Below are positions 29,930-37,292 of a DNA stretch of 64,000 bases, one piece after another. This DNA is from Pseudonocardia thermophila (GTDB taxonomy: Bacteria > Actinomycetota > Actinomycetes > Mycobacteriales > Pseudonocardiaceae). The stretch's first letter is position 1. Each line of letters starts with the position of its first letter. A model generated the notes under the pieces. The model saw only the letters and a program-made list of their open reading frames with translations. It did no database searches and was not told where the DNA came from. A program made the position numbers and the translations under genes. The DNA is taken from assembly GCF_900142365.1 (NCBI RefSeq), contig NZ_FRAP01000006.1, positions 124,001 to 188,000 of the forward strand. Direction: 5' to 3'.

Positions 29930-30262
29930 TCAGCCGCGGGGCGCGTACATGATCACGGCGACGCCGATGAGGCAGATCAGCGCGCCGATGTAGTCGAACC
30001 GGTCGGGCTCGAAGCCGTCGACGACGATCCCCCACAGCAGCGAGCCGGCCACGAACACCCCGCCGTACGCGGCGAGGATGCGGCCGAAGTTCGGGTCCGG
30101 CTGCAGGGTGGCGGCGAAGCCGTAGAGGCCGAGCGCCACGATCCCGGCGCCGATCCACAGCAGCCCGCGGTGCTCCCGCACGCCCTGCCACACCAGCCAG
30201 GCGCCGCCGATCTCGGCGAGCGCGGCCAGCACGAACAGCGCGACCGATCGGACGACGTCCAC
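29930..30262 (-). CDS. YnfA/UPF0060 family membrane protein
   Basis: A 110-residue protein with four membrane helices. Family motifs are [40 protein letters not shown] and [21 protein letters not shown]. These resemble small drug/metabolite transporters, but transport has rarely been shown for this family. GTG 30262 is chosen from family length. The next gene upstream on the same strand ends 10 bp away, so the two may be co-transcribed. Confidence 0.93.
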   Translation of the reverse strand: MDVVRSVALFVLAALAEIGGAWLVWQGVREHRGLLWIGAGIVALGLYGFAATLQPDPNFGRILAAYGGVFVAGSLLWGIVVDGFEPDRFDYIGALICLIGVAVIMYAPRG

Positions 30263-30272
30263 GGCCGGGAGC

Positions 30273-30722
30273 CTACGGAGACGAGGGAGCTGCGCCGACG
30301 GCCTTCGCGAACCGCAGCACCCAGCGGCGCTGGAACGGCGTCTCGACGGCGCGGCGGCGGTAGACCGCCCGGGTCCACGCCACCGCGTCGGTGGCGGGAT
30401 GCCCGGCGAGCACGGCCATGCAGGCGATCGCGGTGCCCGTCCGTCCCGTGCCGCCACCGCAGGTGATCTCGACGCGGTGGCCGGCCCGCGCGGCCTCGTA
30501 CGCGGTGCGGATCGAGGCGACGGCGGCGTCGAGGTCGCGCGGTACCCGGAAGTCGGGCCAGTCGATCCGCTCCACCGGCCAGTCGGGCAGCGGGTGTGGG
30601 CCGGGATCGCCCAGGAACAGGCCCAGCTCGGGGAGCGGGCCACCGGGCAGCGGTTCCCGCCGGCCCCGACCGCGCACCGGCGTTCCGTCGGGGAGCCTGA
30701 TCGCACCGGCCAGGACGTTCAC
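30273..30722 (-). CDS. Protein-tyrosine/dual-specificity phosphatase family protein
   Basis: A 149-residue protein with the P-loop CGGGTGRTG (about 89-97), a C(X)5R phosphatase signature preceded by VEIT. The general acid is probably in DWPDFRVP (about 54-61), on the family's mobile loop. It should remove phosphate from tyrosine or serine/threonine residues or small molecules. It begins with GTG at 30722 and is divergent from the SGNH pseudogene across a 43-bp gap containing a 14-bp tandem repeat. Confidence 0.85.
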   Translation of the reverse strand: MNVLAGAIRLPDGTPVRGRGRREPLPGGPLPELGLFLGDPGPHPLPDWPVERIDWPDFRVPRDLDAAVASIRTAYEAARAGHRVEITCGGGTGRTGTAIACMAVLAGHPATDAVAWTRAVYRRRAVETPFQRRWVLRFAKAVGAAPSSP

Positions 30723-30728
30723 GGTTCC

Positions 30729-30756
30729 ATCAAACCGGAGATATCAAACCGGAGAT
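30729..30756. repeat. 14-bp tandem duplication carrying a ribosome-binding site
   Basis: ATCAAACCGGAGAT occurs twice head to tail (30729-30742 and 30743-30756). Each copy holds the GGAG core. The second copy lies 10 nt before the GTG of the SGNH pseudogene, and the first lies 6 bp from the phosphatase start. Confidence 0.85.
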
Positions 30757-30765
30757 GATGTCCCC

Positions 30766-31321
30766 GTGGGCGTACGGGTGACGGTGCTCGGCGATTCCTA
30801 CGTCCCCGGGGTGGGTGATCCGGCGCACCTCGGCTGGGTGGGCCGGGTCGCCGCGGCCGGGCCGCAGCCCGTGACCGTCGACAACCTCGGCGTCCGCGGC
30901 GACACCGGTGCCGACGTAGCGGCCCGCTGGGCGCGGGAGGTCGCGCGCCGGGCACCCGGCTGCGACGACGGCTGGTGCCCACGGTCGTGATCAACGACAC
31001 CGCGATGGTCGGCGACGCGTGCCGCGTCGGCGCCGCGGAGAGCGTCACGCACCTGCGCACGATCCTCGTCGGCGCCGCCCGGGCCGGACTGACGACGCTG
31101 GTCGTCGATCGCCGCCGGTGGCCGAGGCCGACCACGTCGCGCGCACGCGCCGGCACGCGGCCGCCTGCGCGGCGCTCGAGGTCCCGTTCGTCGACGTCGT
31201 CGACGGGTTGGCCGCCGATCCCGCCTGGACGGCCGAGGTGGCCACGGGCGACGGGGCGCAGCGGGGTGCGCCGCGTACGCCCGGCTGGTGCTGCCGGCCT
31301 GGCGGAGCTGGCTCGAGCGCG
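30766..31321 (+). pseudogene. SGNH/GDSL hydrolase broken by several frameshifts
   Basis: The opening frame from GTG 30766 encodes VTVLGDSYVPG (block I serine) and DNLGVRGDTGADVAARW, and stops at 30990. Homology continues in the next frame as PTVVINDTAMVGDACR (block III GxND-like). It then shifts again as ADHVARTRRHAAACAALEVPFVDVVDGLAADPAW and once more as AAYARLVLPAWRSWLER, near 31275-31321. At least three frame changes are needed to restore a hydrolase of normal length, and the final Asp-His block is not recognisable. It is a recent but clear pseudogene, unless the raw sequence is wrong at several points. Confidence 0.8.
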
Positions 31322-31568
31322 GACGGCCGAGCTCACCCGCCGCGCCGGTACGTGATCGCGGGGCAGACCTCCGCCCACCCCGGGGCGCAGCGTCGATCAG
31401 CGTGCGGCCGGCGTCGCGGCCGGATCGTCCTCGGGTGCGGTGGTCCTCGGCCGCCTGGTGGTCGAAGTCCTGCCGGATGCCGTGCACCGCTCCGGCCGCT
31501 CTGCGCCGGCCGGCACGTTCGGCTGATCAGCGGCGTCCGCCCCGTCGACGCGGTGGGAGGATCGGCCC

Positions 31569-31793
31569 ATGACACGCAAGGTTCGCTGGGCCGACATGAC
31601 GGGACGGCAGCGCGCCGCGGCGGTCGTCGTCGCCGGGGTGCAGTTCGGGCTCCTGGCCGCGGCGCTGGTCGACATCGCCCGTCGCGACCCGGCGGAGATC
31701 AACGGCTCGAAGCTGCGCTGGGCGCTGATCTGCCTGGTGAACTTCGTGGGGCCGGTCCTCTACTTCGCGCGCGGCCGCCGTCGCGCGAGCTGA
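31569..31793 (+). CDS. PLDc_N-like small membrane protein
   Basis: A 74-residue protein with two hydrophobic helices (about 14-36 and 49-67). The pattern ALVDIARRDPAEINGSKLRWALICLVNFVGPVLYFARGRR matches the phospholipase D N-terminal-like transmembrane family (PLDc_N), known from bacteriocin immunity proteins and sigma-factor regulators. GGGAGG lies 10 nt before ATG 31569. No bacteriocin gene is near. It overlaps the convergent gene at its 3' end by 34 bp. Confidence 0.75.
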   Translation: MTRKVRWADMTGRQRAAAVVVAGVQFGLLAAALVDIARRDPAEINGSKLRWALICLVNFVGPVLYFARGRRRAS

Positions 31794-32074
31794 TCGCGCC
31801 CCGAGAGCCACCCGCCGGCCACCGCCGCAGCCTGCGCGGCGAGGCCGTCGAGCACCACCGTGTGCCCCGGCGGGACCTGCGCGTCGACGACGACCCGGCC
31901 GTCTGCTGCGGACACGTCGAAGGCGAAGAACGAGCAGCAGCTGCTCTCCCGGGCGGCCAGCTCCCGGGCCCGCTCGGCGACACCGCCCGATTCGGCCAGC
32001 ACCAGCCGCAGCCGGGTCGGTGCCGGCCGGTCGATCGCGACCGCCGACCGGAACAGTTCGTCGAACTCCGCCAC
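31760..32074 (-). CDS. Conserved CC-motif protein, possibly 5'-degraded
   Basis: A 104-residue protein: VAEFDELFRSAV, VDRPAPTRLRLVL-like strand, then ARESSCCSFFAFDVS with adjacent cysteines, then VVVDAQVPPGHTVVLDGLA. Family members known from memory begin earlier with a conserved TLPTAERPLR-like segment. That segment (ACRLPTAEQPLR) is readable in frame just upstream here, but no ATG, GTG or TTG lies between it and the preceding stop. The first usable start is GTG 32074. The gene may therefore be N-terminally truncated. Function is unknown. Confidence 0.6.
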   Translation of the reverse strand: MAEFDELFRSAVAIDRPAPTRLRLVLAESGGVAERARELAARESSCCSFFAFDVSAADGRVVVDAQVPPGHTVVLDGLAAQAAAVAGGWLSGRDQLARRRPRAK

Positions 32075-32238
32075 CCGCAGCGGTTGCTCGGCGGTCGGCA
32101 GCCGGCAGGCCGCAGGAACCCAGGTCCGTCCATCCCACCAACGCTAGGCCCGCCCACCGGGCCCGGGTTTCGATGTCGCCCACGTCACAGTGACCGAACG
32201 CCAGAACGCCGGGCCCCACACGGAGACCCGGCGTCCAG

Positions 32239-32326
32239 TGGCGGTAGCGGTGGGATTTGAACCCACGGATGCTTGCACATCACGCGCTTTCGAGGCGCGC
32301 TCCTTCGGCCGCTCGGACACGCTACC
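32239..32326 (-). tRNA. tRNA-Ser (anticodon CGA), CCA encoded
   Basis: On the minus strand the acceptor arm GGTAGCG pairs with CGCTACC, followed by G and CCA. The anticodon loop CTCGAAA between CGCGC and GCGCG gives anticodon CGA (UCG codons). A long variable arm marks a class II tRNA, and the T loop GTTCAAATC is present. Confidence 0.97.
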
Positions 32327-32390
32327 GCCAACAAGTCTACAAGAGGCCCCTCACGCTCCTCCGCCCGGGCGGACGCGCCAGAATGCGCTG

Positions 32391-33251
32391 GTGAACCGCC
32401 GCGCCCGCCTCGTCGTCGCCCTCCTCGCCGCCGTGCTCGGCACCGCGCTCGCCGCCTGCGCCCCCGTCCCGGAGCCCGAGCCCGCCGACTCCGCCGCCGG
32501 CTGCCCGAAGGGGGACCTGCCCACCCTCACCCCGGGTGTGCTCACCATCGCGACCGATCAACCGGCGTACGAGCCGTGGTTCACCGACGACGACCCGACC
32601 ACGGGCAAGGGCTTCGAGAGCGCGCTGGCCTACGCGATCGCGAACGAGCTCGGCTACGGCAAGGACCGGGTCAGCTGGGTGCGGGTGCCGTTCAACGCGG
32701 CGATCCAGCCGGGGCCGAAGTCGTTCGACTTCAACCTCAACCAGTTCTCGATCAGCGAGGAGCGGCGCGCGGCCGTCGACTTCTCCTCGCCCTACTACGA
32801 CGTCAAGCAGACCGTGATCACGATCGCCGGCAGCCCCGTCGCGGACGCGACGACGATCGCGGAGCTCAAGCGGGCGCGGCTGGGCGCACAGGTCGGCACG
32901 ACGAGCCTGGACGCGCTCAACGAGCAGATCGCGCCGACCACCAAACCCGCTGTGTACAGCACCAACGACGACGCCAAGCTGGCCCTGCAGAACGGGCAGA
33001 TCGACGGCATCGTCGTCGACCTGCCGACCGCCTTCTACATCACGTCCGCGGAGCTGGAGAACGGCAAGATCGTCGGGCAGCTGCCCGCATCGCCGGGCAC
33101 GCCGGAGCAGTTCGGCGCGGTGCTGCACAAGGGCAGCCCGCTCACCGGCTGCGTGTCGGCCGCGGTCGACCGACTGCGCACGTCCGGCGCGCTGGCCGCG
33201 CTGGAGAAGCAGTGGCTGGCGTCCGCAGGAACGGCCCCCGAGCTGCGGTGA
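32391..33251 (+). CDS. Polar amino-acid ABC transporter substrate-binding lipoprotein
   Basis: A 286-residue exported lipoprotein. The signal peptide VNRRARLVVALLAAVLGTALAAC ends in an LAAC lipobox, with the lipidated cysteine at about 23. The mature part has SBP family 3 features: LTIATDQPAYEPWF, KGFESALAYAIANELGY, FDFNLNQFSISEERRAAVDFSSPYY and GAQVGTTS. It should capture a polar amino acid outside the membrane. Permease and ATPase genes follow directly. Ligand specificity cannot be read from sequence. Confidence 0.92.
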   Translation: MNRRARLVVALLAAVLGTALAACAPVPEPEPADSAAGCPKGDLPTLTPGVLTIATDQPAYEPWFTDDDPTTGKGFESALAYAIANELGYGKDRVSWVRVPFNAAIQPGPKSFDFNLNQFSISEERRAAVDFSSPYYDVKQTVITIAGSPVADATTIAELKRARLGAQVGTTSLDALNEQIAPTTKPAVYSTNDDAKLALQNGQIDGIVVDLPTAFYITSAELENGKIVGQLPASPGTPEQFGAVLHKGSPLTGCVSAAVDRLRTSGALAALEKQWLASAGTAPELR

Positions 33252-33279
33252 CCCGGGAGTGCCTACCGAGGGAGCGGGA

Positions 33280-34125
33280 TTGATCAAGGACGTCCCGCTC
33301 AGCCCGCTGGCCGCCGAACGTGCGGCGTTCCGGCGCTCGCGGGCCCGCCGCTCCACGGCGGTCGCGTTCGTCTCCACGCTCGTGTTCGCGGTCGCTCTGT
33401 GGTGGGCGGTGACGAGCGCGCCCGGCTGGCCCCGGGTGCAGGCGACGTTCTTCGACCCGGCCAGGGCCTGGGAGTCGCTGCCCGCCGTCCTGGAGGGGCT
33501 GTGGCTGAACATCCGCGTGCTCGTCGTCGCCGAGCTCGGGGTGCTCGTCGTCGGCCTGGTCGTCGCGGTGCTGCGGACCCTGCGCGGTCCGGTGTTCTTC
33601 CCGGTGCGCGCGCTGGCCACCGCCTACGTCGACCTGTTCCGCGGCATCCCGGTGCTGATCGCGCTCTACCTGATCGGGTACGGGGTGCCGGCGCTGCGGC
33701 TGCAGGGCGTGCCCAACGACGTGGTGGTGCTCGGCACCTGCGCGCTGATCCTCACCTACTCCGCGTACGTGGCCGAGGTGTTCCGCGCCGGCATCGAGTC
33801 GGTGCACCCGTCGCAGCGGGCGGCGGCGCGCTCGCTGGGGCTGTCCCACGGGCAGGCGCTGCGGCTGGTGATCCTGCCGCAGGCCGTGCGCAACGTGCTG
33901 CCGCCGCTGCTCAACGACTTCGTGGCGCTGCAGAAGGACGTCGGCCTGATCTCCGTGCTCGGTGCCGTCGACGCGATCCGGGCCGCCCAGATCGAACAGG
34001 CCCGCTCGTTCAACTTCACCCCGTACGTGGTGGCGGCGCTGCTGTTCGTGCTGCTGTCGGTGCCGACCGGCCGCATCGCGGACGCCGTCGCCGCGCGGGG
34101 GAACCGGCGCAGGAGCGGCCGATGA
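33280..34125 (+). CDS. Polar amino-acid ABC transporter permease (HisM/GlnP type)
   Basis: A 281-residue inner-membrane permease with five or more helices. The EAA loop ARSLGLSHGQALRLVILPQAVRNVLPPLLNDFVALQKDVGL (about 182 onward) docks the ATPase. The N-terminal PLSPLAAERAAFRRSRARR is typical of actinobacterial members. TTG 33280 is preferred because GAGGGAG lies 5-11 nt before it. GTG 33259 is in frame but has its GGGAG directly adjoining. The 3' end overlaps the ATPase start by ATGA. Confidence 0.88.
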   Translation: MIKDVPLSPLAAERAAFRRSRARRSTAVAFVSTLVFAVALWWAVTSAPGWPRVQATFFDPARAWESLPAVLEGLWLNIRVLVVAELGVLVVGLVVAVLRTLRGPVFFPVRALATAYVDLFRGIPVLIALYLIGYGVPALRLQGVPNDVVVLGTCALILTYSAYVAEVFRAGIESVHPSQRAAARSLGLSHGQALRLVILPQAVRNVLPPLLNDFVALQKDVGLISVLGAVDAIRAAQIEQARSFNFTPYVVAALLFVLLSVPTGRIADAVAARGNRRRSGR

Positions 34126-34901
34126 CCCCGGTGCTGCAGGTCGAGGGCCTGGTCAAGCAGTACGGTGGGCGGCCGGTGCTGCGCGGGATCGATCTCGCCG
34201 TCGCCGAGCACGAGGTGGTGGCGCTCATCGGGGCTTCCGGTTCCGGCAAGTCGACGCTGCTGCGCTGCATCGACCTGCTCGAGGAGATCGACGACGGCCG
34301 CATCCTGCTCGACGGCGTCGACGTCTCCGATCCGCGGGCCGCCACCCGCCGCCGGCGCAACCGCCCGGGCGGCGCGGTGGCTGCACAGAAGTCGATGGCC
34401 ATCGTCTTCCAGGCGTTCAACCTGTTCCCCCACATGACGGCGCTGGAGAACGTCGCGCTGGCGCCGCGGGTGGTGCACGGGCTGGCAGCGGGGGCGGCCG
34501 ACGAGCGGGCGCTGGAGCTGCTGTCCCGGGTGGGGCTCGCCGACCTGGCCGACGCCCACCCCGATCGGCTGTCCGGCGGGCAGCAGCAGCGGGTCGCGAT
34601 CGCCCGCGCGCTGGCCGTGCAGCCGCGGCTGCTGCTGCTCGACGAGATCACCTCGGCGCTCGATCCCGAGCTGGTCGGCGAGGTGCTCGCGATCGTGCGG
34701 GACGTCGCCCGCAGCGGCGCCACGATCCTCATGGCCACGCACGAGATGGGGTTCGCCAAGCAGGTCGCCGACCGCGTCTGCTTCCTCGACGGCGGCGTGC
34801 TGCTGGAGGAGGGGCCGCCGGAGCAGGTGCTGGGCGAGCCGCGGGAGGAGCGGACCCGGCAGTTCCTCGCGCGGATCATCGCGGCGGGGCGGCTGGGCTG
34901 A
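34122..34901 (+). CDS. Polar amino-acid ABC transporter ATP-binding protein (GlnQ type)
   Basis: A 259-residue ATPase with Walker A GASGSGKSTLL (about 37), Q-loop FQAFNLFPHMTALENV, signature LSGGQQQRVAIARAL, Walker B LLLLDEITSALDPEL and H-loop ATHEMGF. A 15-residue basic stretch (ATRRRRNRPGG, about 75-85) sits before the Q-loop and is longer than usual for GlnQ. It completes the importer with the two genes upstream. Confidence 0.94.
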   Translation: MTPVLQVEGLVKQYGGRPVLRGIDLAVAEHEVVALIGASGSGKSTLLRCIDLLEEIDDGRILLDGVDVSDPRAATRRRRNRPGGAVAAQKSMAIVFQAFNLFPHMTALENVALAPRVVHGLAAGAADERALELLSRVGLADLADAHPDRLSGGQQQRVAIARALAVQPRLLLLDEITSALDPELVGEVLAIVRDVARSGATILMATHEMGFAKQVADRVCFLDGGVLLEEGPPEQVLGEPREERTRQFLARIIAAGRLG

Positions 34902-34927
34902 GCCCGCGCTCCGCCCCCTCGGCCGCG

Positions 34928-34974
34928 ACGAACGGCACTCTGGTCCACCCGGAGTGGACGAGAGTGCCGTTCGT
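34928..34974. repeat. 47-nt palindromic element, copy 2 (terminator-like)
   Basis: Arms of 21 nt (20 paired) begin ACGAACGGCACT and end AGTGCCGTTCGT, like the copy at 19584-19631, but the centre is different and has changed on both sides so that it still pairs. It lies between the convergent ABC ATPase and tadA genes. Confidence 0.7.
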
Positions 34975-35024
34975 TGCATGATCGCGGGCGTGCGGACCCG
35001 CGCACGCCAGAGAGCGGCCGCCGC

Positions 35025-35489
35025 CTACCGGTGACCGGCGAAGAAGCCCTCCATCAGGGCCGCGGCCTCGTCGGCGAGGACGCCGGCCACCACCTCGGGG
35101 CGGTGGGTCAGGCGCCGGTCGCGCAGCACGTCCCACAGCGAGCCGGCCGCGCCGGTCTTGGGCTCCCACGCCCCGAACACGACCCGGGCGATCCGGGCCA
35201 GGCCGATGGCGCCGGCGCACATCGTGCAGGGTTCGACGGTGACGACGAGGGTGGCGCCCTCCAGCCGCCACTCCCCCGTCACGGCAGCGGCGGTGCGCAG
35301 CGCGAGGATCTCGGCGTGCGCGGTGGGGTCGGCGAGGGCCTCACGGGCGTTGCACGCCGCGGCCAGCTCCTGCCCCTCGGCGTCGACGATCACCGCTCCG
35401 ATCGGGACGTCACCGGTGCGCGGAGCGGTCGCGGCCACGTCGAGCGCGCGCCGCATCAGCGCCTCGTCAGCGGCGGTCCAGCGGGTCAA
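35025..35489 (-). CDS. tadA: tRNA-specific adenosine deaminase
   Basis: A 154-residue zinc deaminase that converts A34 to inosine in tRNA-Arg(ACG). The zinc site is DPTAHAEILAL (His and catalytic Glu) plus VEPCTMCAGAI (two cysteines). DEALMRRALDVAATAPRTGDVPIGAVIV is the family N terminus. TTG 35489 is chosen because it gives the expected N-terminal helix and overlaps the upstream stop (TTGA). The later ATG 35456 would remove conserved residues. Confidence 0.93.
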   Translation of the reverse strand: MTRWTAADEALMRRALDVAATAPRTGDVPIGAVIVDAEGQELAAACNAREALADPTAHAEILALRTAAAVTGEWRLEGATLVVTVEPCTMCAGAIGLARIARVVFGAWEPKTGAAGSLWDVLRDRRLTHRPEVVAGVLADEAAALMEGFFAGHR

Positions 35490-36004
35490 CGCGCGGAGAC
35501 GACCTCGGCGAACGCGTCGCCGAACCCGCAGCGGCGGGCGATGGCGAGCAGCTGCTCGTCGGGGTAGAGATCCAGCTCCGCGGCCAGCACGGCGAGCTCG
35601 TCGGCGGGCAGCCCCAGGTCGGCGAGGATCGCGAGATCCCCCTCCGGCCAGGGATCGTCGAGCAGTTCCTCGTCGGGCGGCAGCTCGACGCGCAGCAGGT
35701 CGAGGACATCGGCGGCCACGTCGTAGTCGAGCGCGGCGGCCGCGTCGCTGATCATCAGCGAGACCCCGCCGGGGATCGGGCGCAGCAGGACGAAGAACTC
35801 GTCGTCGACGTCGAGCATCCCGACCACGGCCCCGGTGGAGCGCAGCGAGCGCAGCTCGGTGATGGCCGTGTCGAGATCGACGAGCGACTCCTCGTCGATG
35901 CGCGCGCAGCGCCAGCGGCCCTCCTCCCGGATCGCGGCGACGGCGAATCCGGGCAGGGCCTCCGCCCGCACGTCGGCGGGAGACGAGACGCTCTGCACGG
36001 CCAT
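35486..36004 (-). CDS. tRNA adenosine deaminase-associated protein
   Basis: A 172-residue actinobacterial protein encoded directly before tadA in many genomes. Segments GFAVAAIREEGRWRCARID, VVGMLDVDDEFFVLLRPIPGGVSLMISDAAAALDYDVAADVLD and LLDDPWPEGDLAILADLG are characteristic. The C-terminal LDLYPDEQLLAIARRCGFGDAFAEVV looks helical. Its biochemical role is unknown; the fixed position and 4-bp overlap imply a link to TadA. ATG 36004 gives the usual length. Confidence 0.87.
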   Translation of the reverse strand: MAVQSVSSPADVRAEALPGFAVAAIREEGRWRCARIDEESLVDLDTAITELRSLRSTGAVVGMLDVDDEFFVLLRPIPGGVSLMISDAAAALDYDVAADVLDLLRVELPPDEELLDDPWPEGDLAILADLGLPADELAVLAAELDLYPDEQLLAIARRCGFGDAFAEVVSAR

Positions 36005-36095
36005 ACGGATACGGTAAGCCCGAAACGCCCTGTGGCCCAAACCACACCCGGAAGTCGCCCTGCCCGTCACCTGTTGGAGGTGCCAGGATCAGCGG

Positions 36096-37292
36096 GTGCT
36101 TCCCGACCTCCTCGCCGCCGCGCAGGCGGTGCAGCCGCGCACGGTCGCGCTGCGGCGGGCGCTGCACCGCCAGCCGGAGATCGGACTGAGCCTGCCGCGG
36201 ACCCGGGACGCGGTCGTGGCGGAGCTGGCCGACCTGCCGCTGCGCGTGCACCTGGGCAGCGGCGTCTCCTCCGTGGTCGCGGTGCTCGACGGGGCCCGGC
36301 CCGGCCCGACGGTGCTGCTGCGCGGCGACATGGACGCGCTGCCGCTGCACGAGGACACGGACCTGCCGTTCGCCTCCCGGGTGGACGGGGCGATGCACGC
36401 GTGCGGCCACGACACGCACACGGCGATGCTGGCGTCGGCGGCGCGGGTGCTGGCCGCGCTGCGCAGTGAGCTGGCCGGGCGGGTCCTGTTCATGTTCCAG
36501 CCCGGCGAGGAGGGCTTCCACGGCGCCCGTCACATGCTGGAGGAGGGCCTGATCGATCCCGACGGGCCGGCCGGGCGCCCGGACGCGGCCTACGCGCTGC
36601 ACATCTCCGCGACGCTGCCCTGCGGCGAGGTGCAGACCCGCCCCGGGCCGATCATGGCGGCCGCCGACGTGGTGACGGTCGTGGTGAACGGCCGCGGCGG
36701 GCACGCGTCGGCCCCGCACGACGCGCTCGACCCGATCCCGGCCGCAGCGGCGATGGTGGGGGCGCTGCAGACGGCGGTCACCCGGCGCGTCGACACCCAC
36801 GATCCGGTGGTGCTCACGATCTCCCGCATCACCGCCGGCACGACGAACAACATCATCCCCGAGACCGCGCACATGGAGGGCACGCTGCGGACGTTCTCGG
36901 CCGCGGCCCGCACGCAGATGCACGAGGAGATCACCCGGGTGTGCACACACGTCGCGCTCGCCCACGGGTGCACGGCCGAGGTCACGATCAGCGCGGGCTA
37001 CCCCGTCACGGTCAACGATCCGGGGGCGGCCGACCGGGTCGGCGAAGTCGCCGCGAGCGTGCTGGGCCCGGAGAAGGTCACCGAGATGCGCACCCCGATC
37101 ATGGGCGCCGAGGACTTCTCGTACGTGCTCGCGGAGGTGCCCGGCGCGATGACGTTCCTCGGCGGGGCGCACCCCGGCGCGGATCTCGCGACGGTCGCGC
37201 CCAACCACTCCAACCGCGTGGTGTTCGACGAGGCCGCGCTGCCGTCCGGGGTGGCGCTCTACGCGGCGCTCGCGCTGCAGGGGGCGCCGTAG
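36096..37292 (+). CDS. M20 family amidohydrolase
   Basis: A 398-residue metallo-hydrolase. Metal and catalytic residues are in LRGDMDALP (Asp pair, about 78), HACGHDTHTAML (about 102), FQPGEEG (Glu pair), ALHIS, GAEDFSYVL and the late histidine in PNHSNRVVFDE. Members such as hippurate hydrolase or N-acyl-amino-acid deacylase release an amino acid from its acyl group. The specific substrate is unknown. The stop is directly followed by the GTG of the amidase gene, so the pair probably acts on related amide substrates. Confidence 0.9.
   Translation: MLPDLLAAAQAVQPRTVALRRALHRQPEIGLSLPRTRDAVVAELADLPLRVHLGSGVSSVVAVLDGARPGPTVLLRGDMDALPLHEDTDLPFASRVDGAMHACGHDTHTAMLASAARVLAALRSELAGRVLFMFQPGEEGFHGARHMLEEGLIDPDGPAGRPDAAYALHISATLPCGEVQTRPGPIMAAADVVTVVVNGRGGHASAPHDALDPIPAAAAMVGALQTAVTRRVDTHDPVVLTISRITAGTTNNIIPETAHMEGTLRTFSAAARTQMHEEITRVCTHVALAHGCTAEVTISAGYPVTVNDPGAADRVGEVAASVLGPEKVTEMRTPIMGAEDFSYVLAEVPGAMTFLGGAHPGADLATVAPNHSNRVVFDEAALPSGVALYAALALQGAP

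Noticed and set aside
31333..31568. Minus-strand Arg/Pro-rich frames between the SGNH pseudogene and the PLDc_N-like gene.
   Set aside because: No recognisable domain, start signal or coding composition; treated as non-coding.
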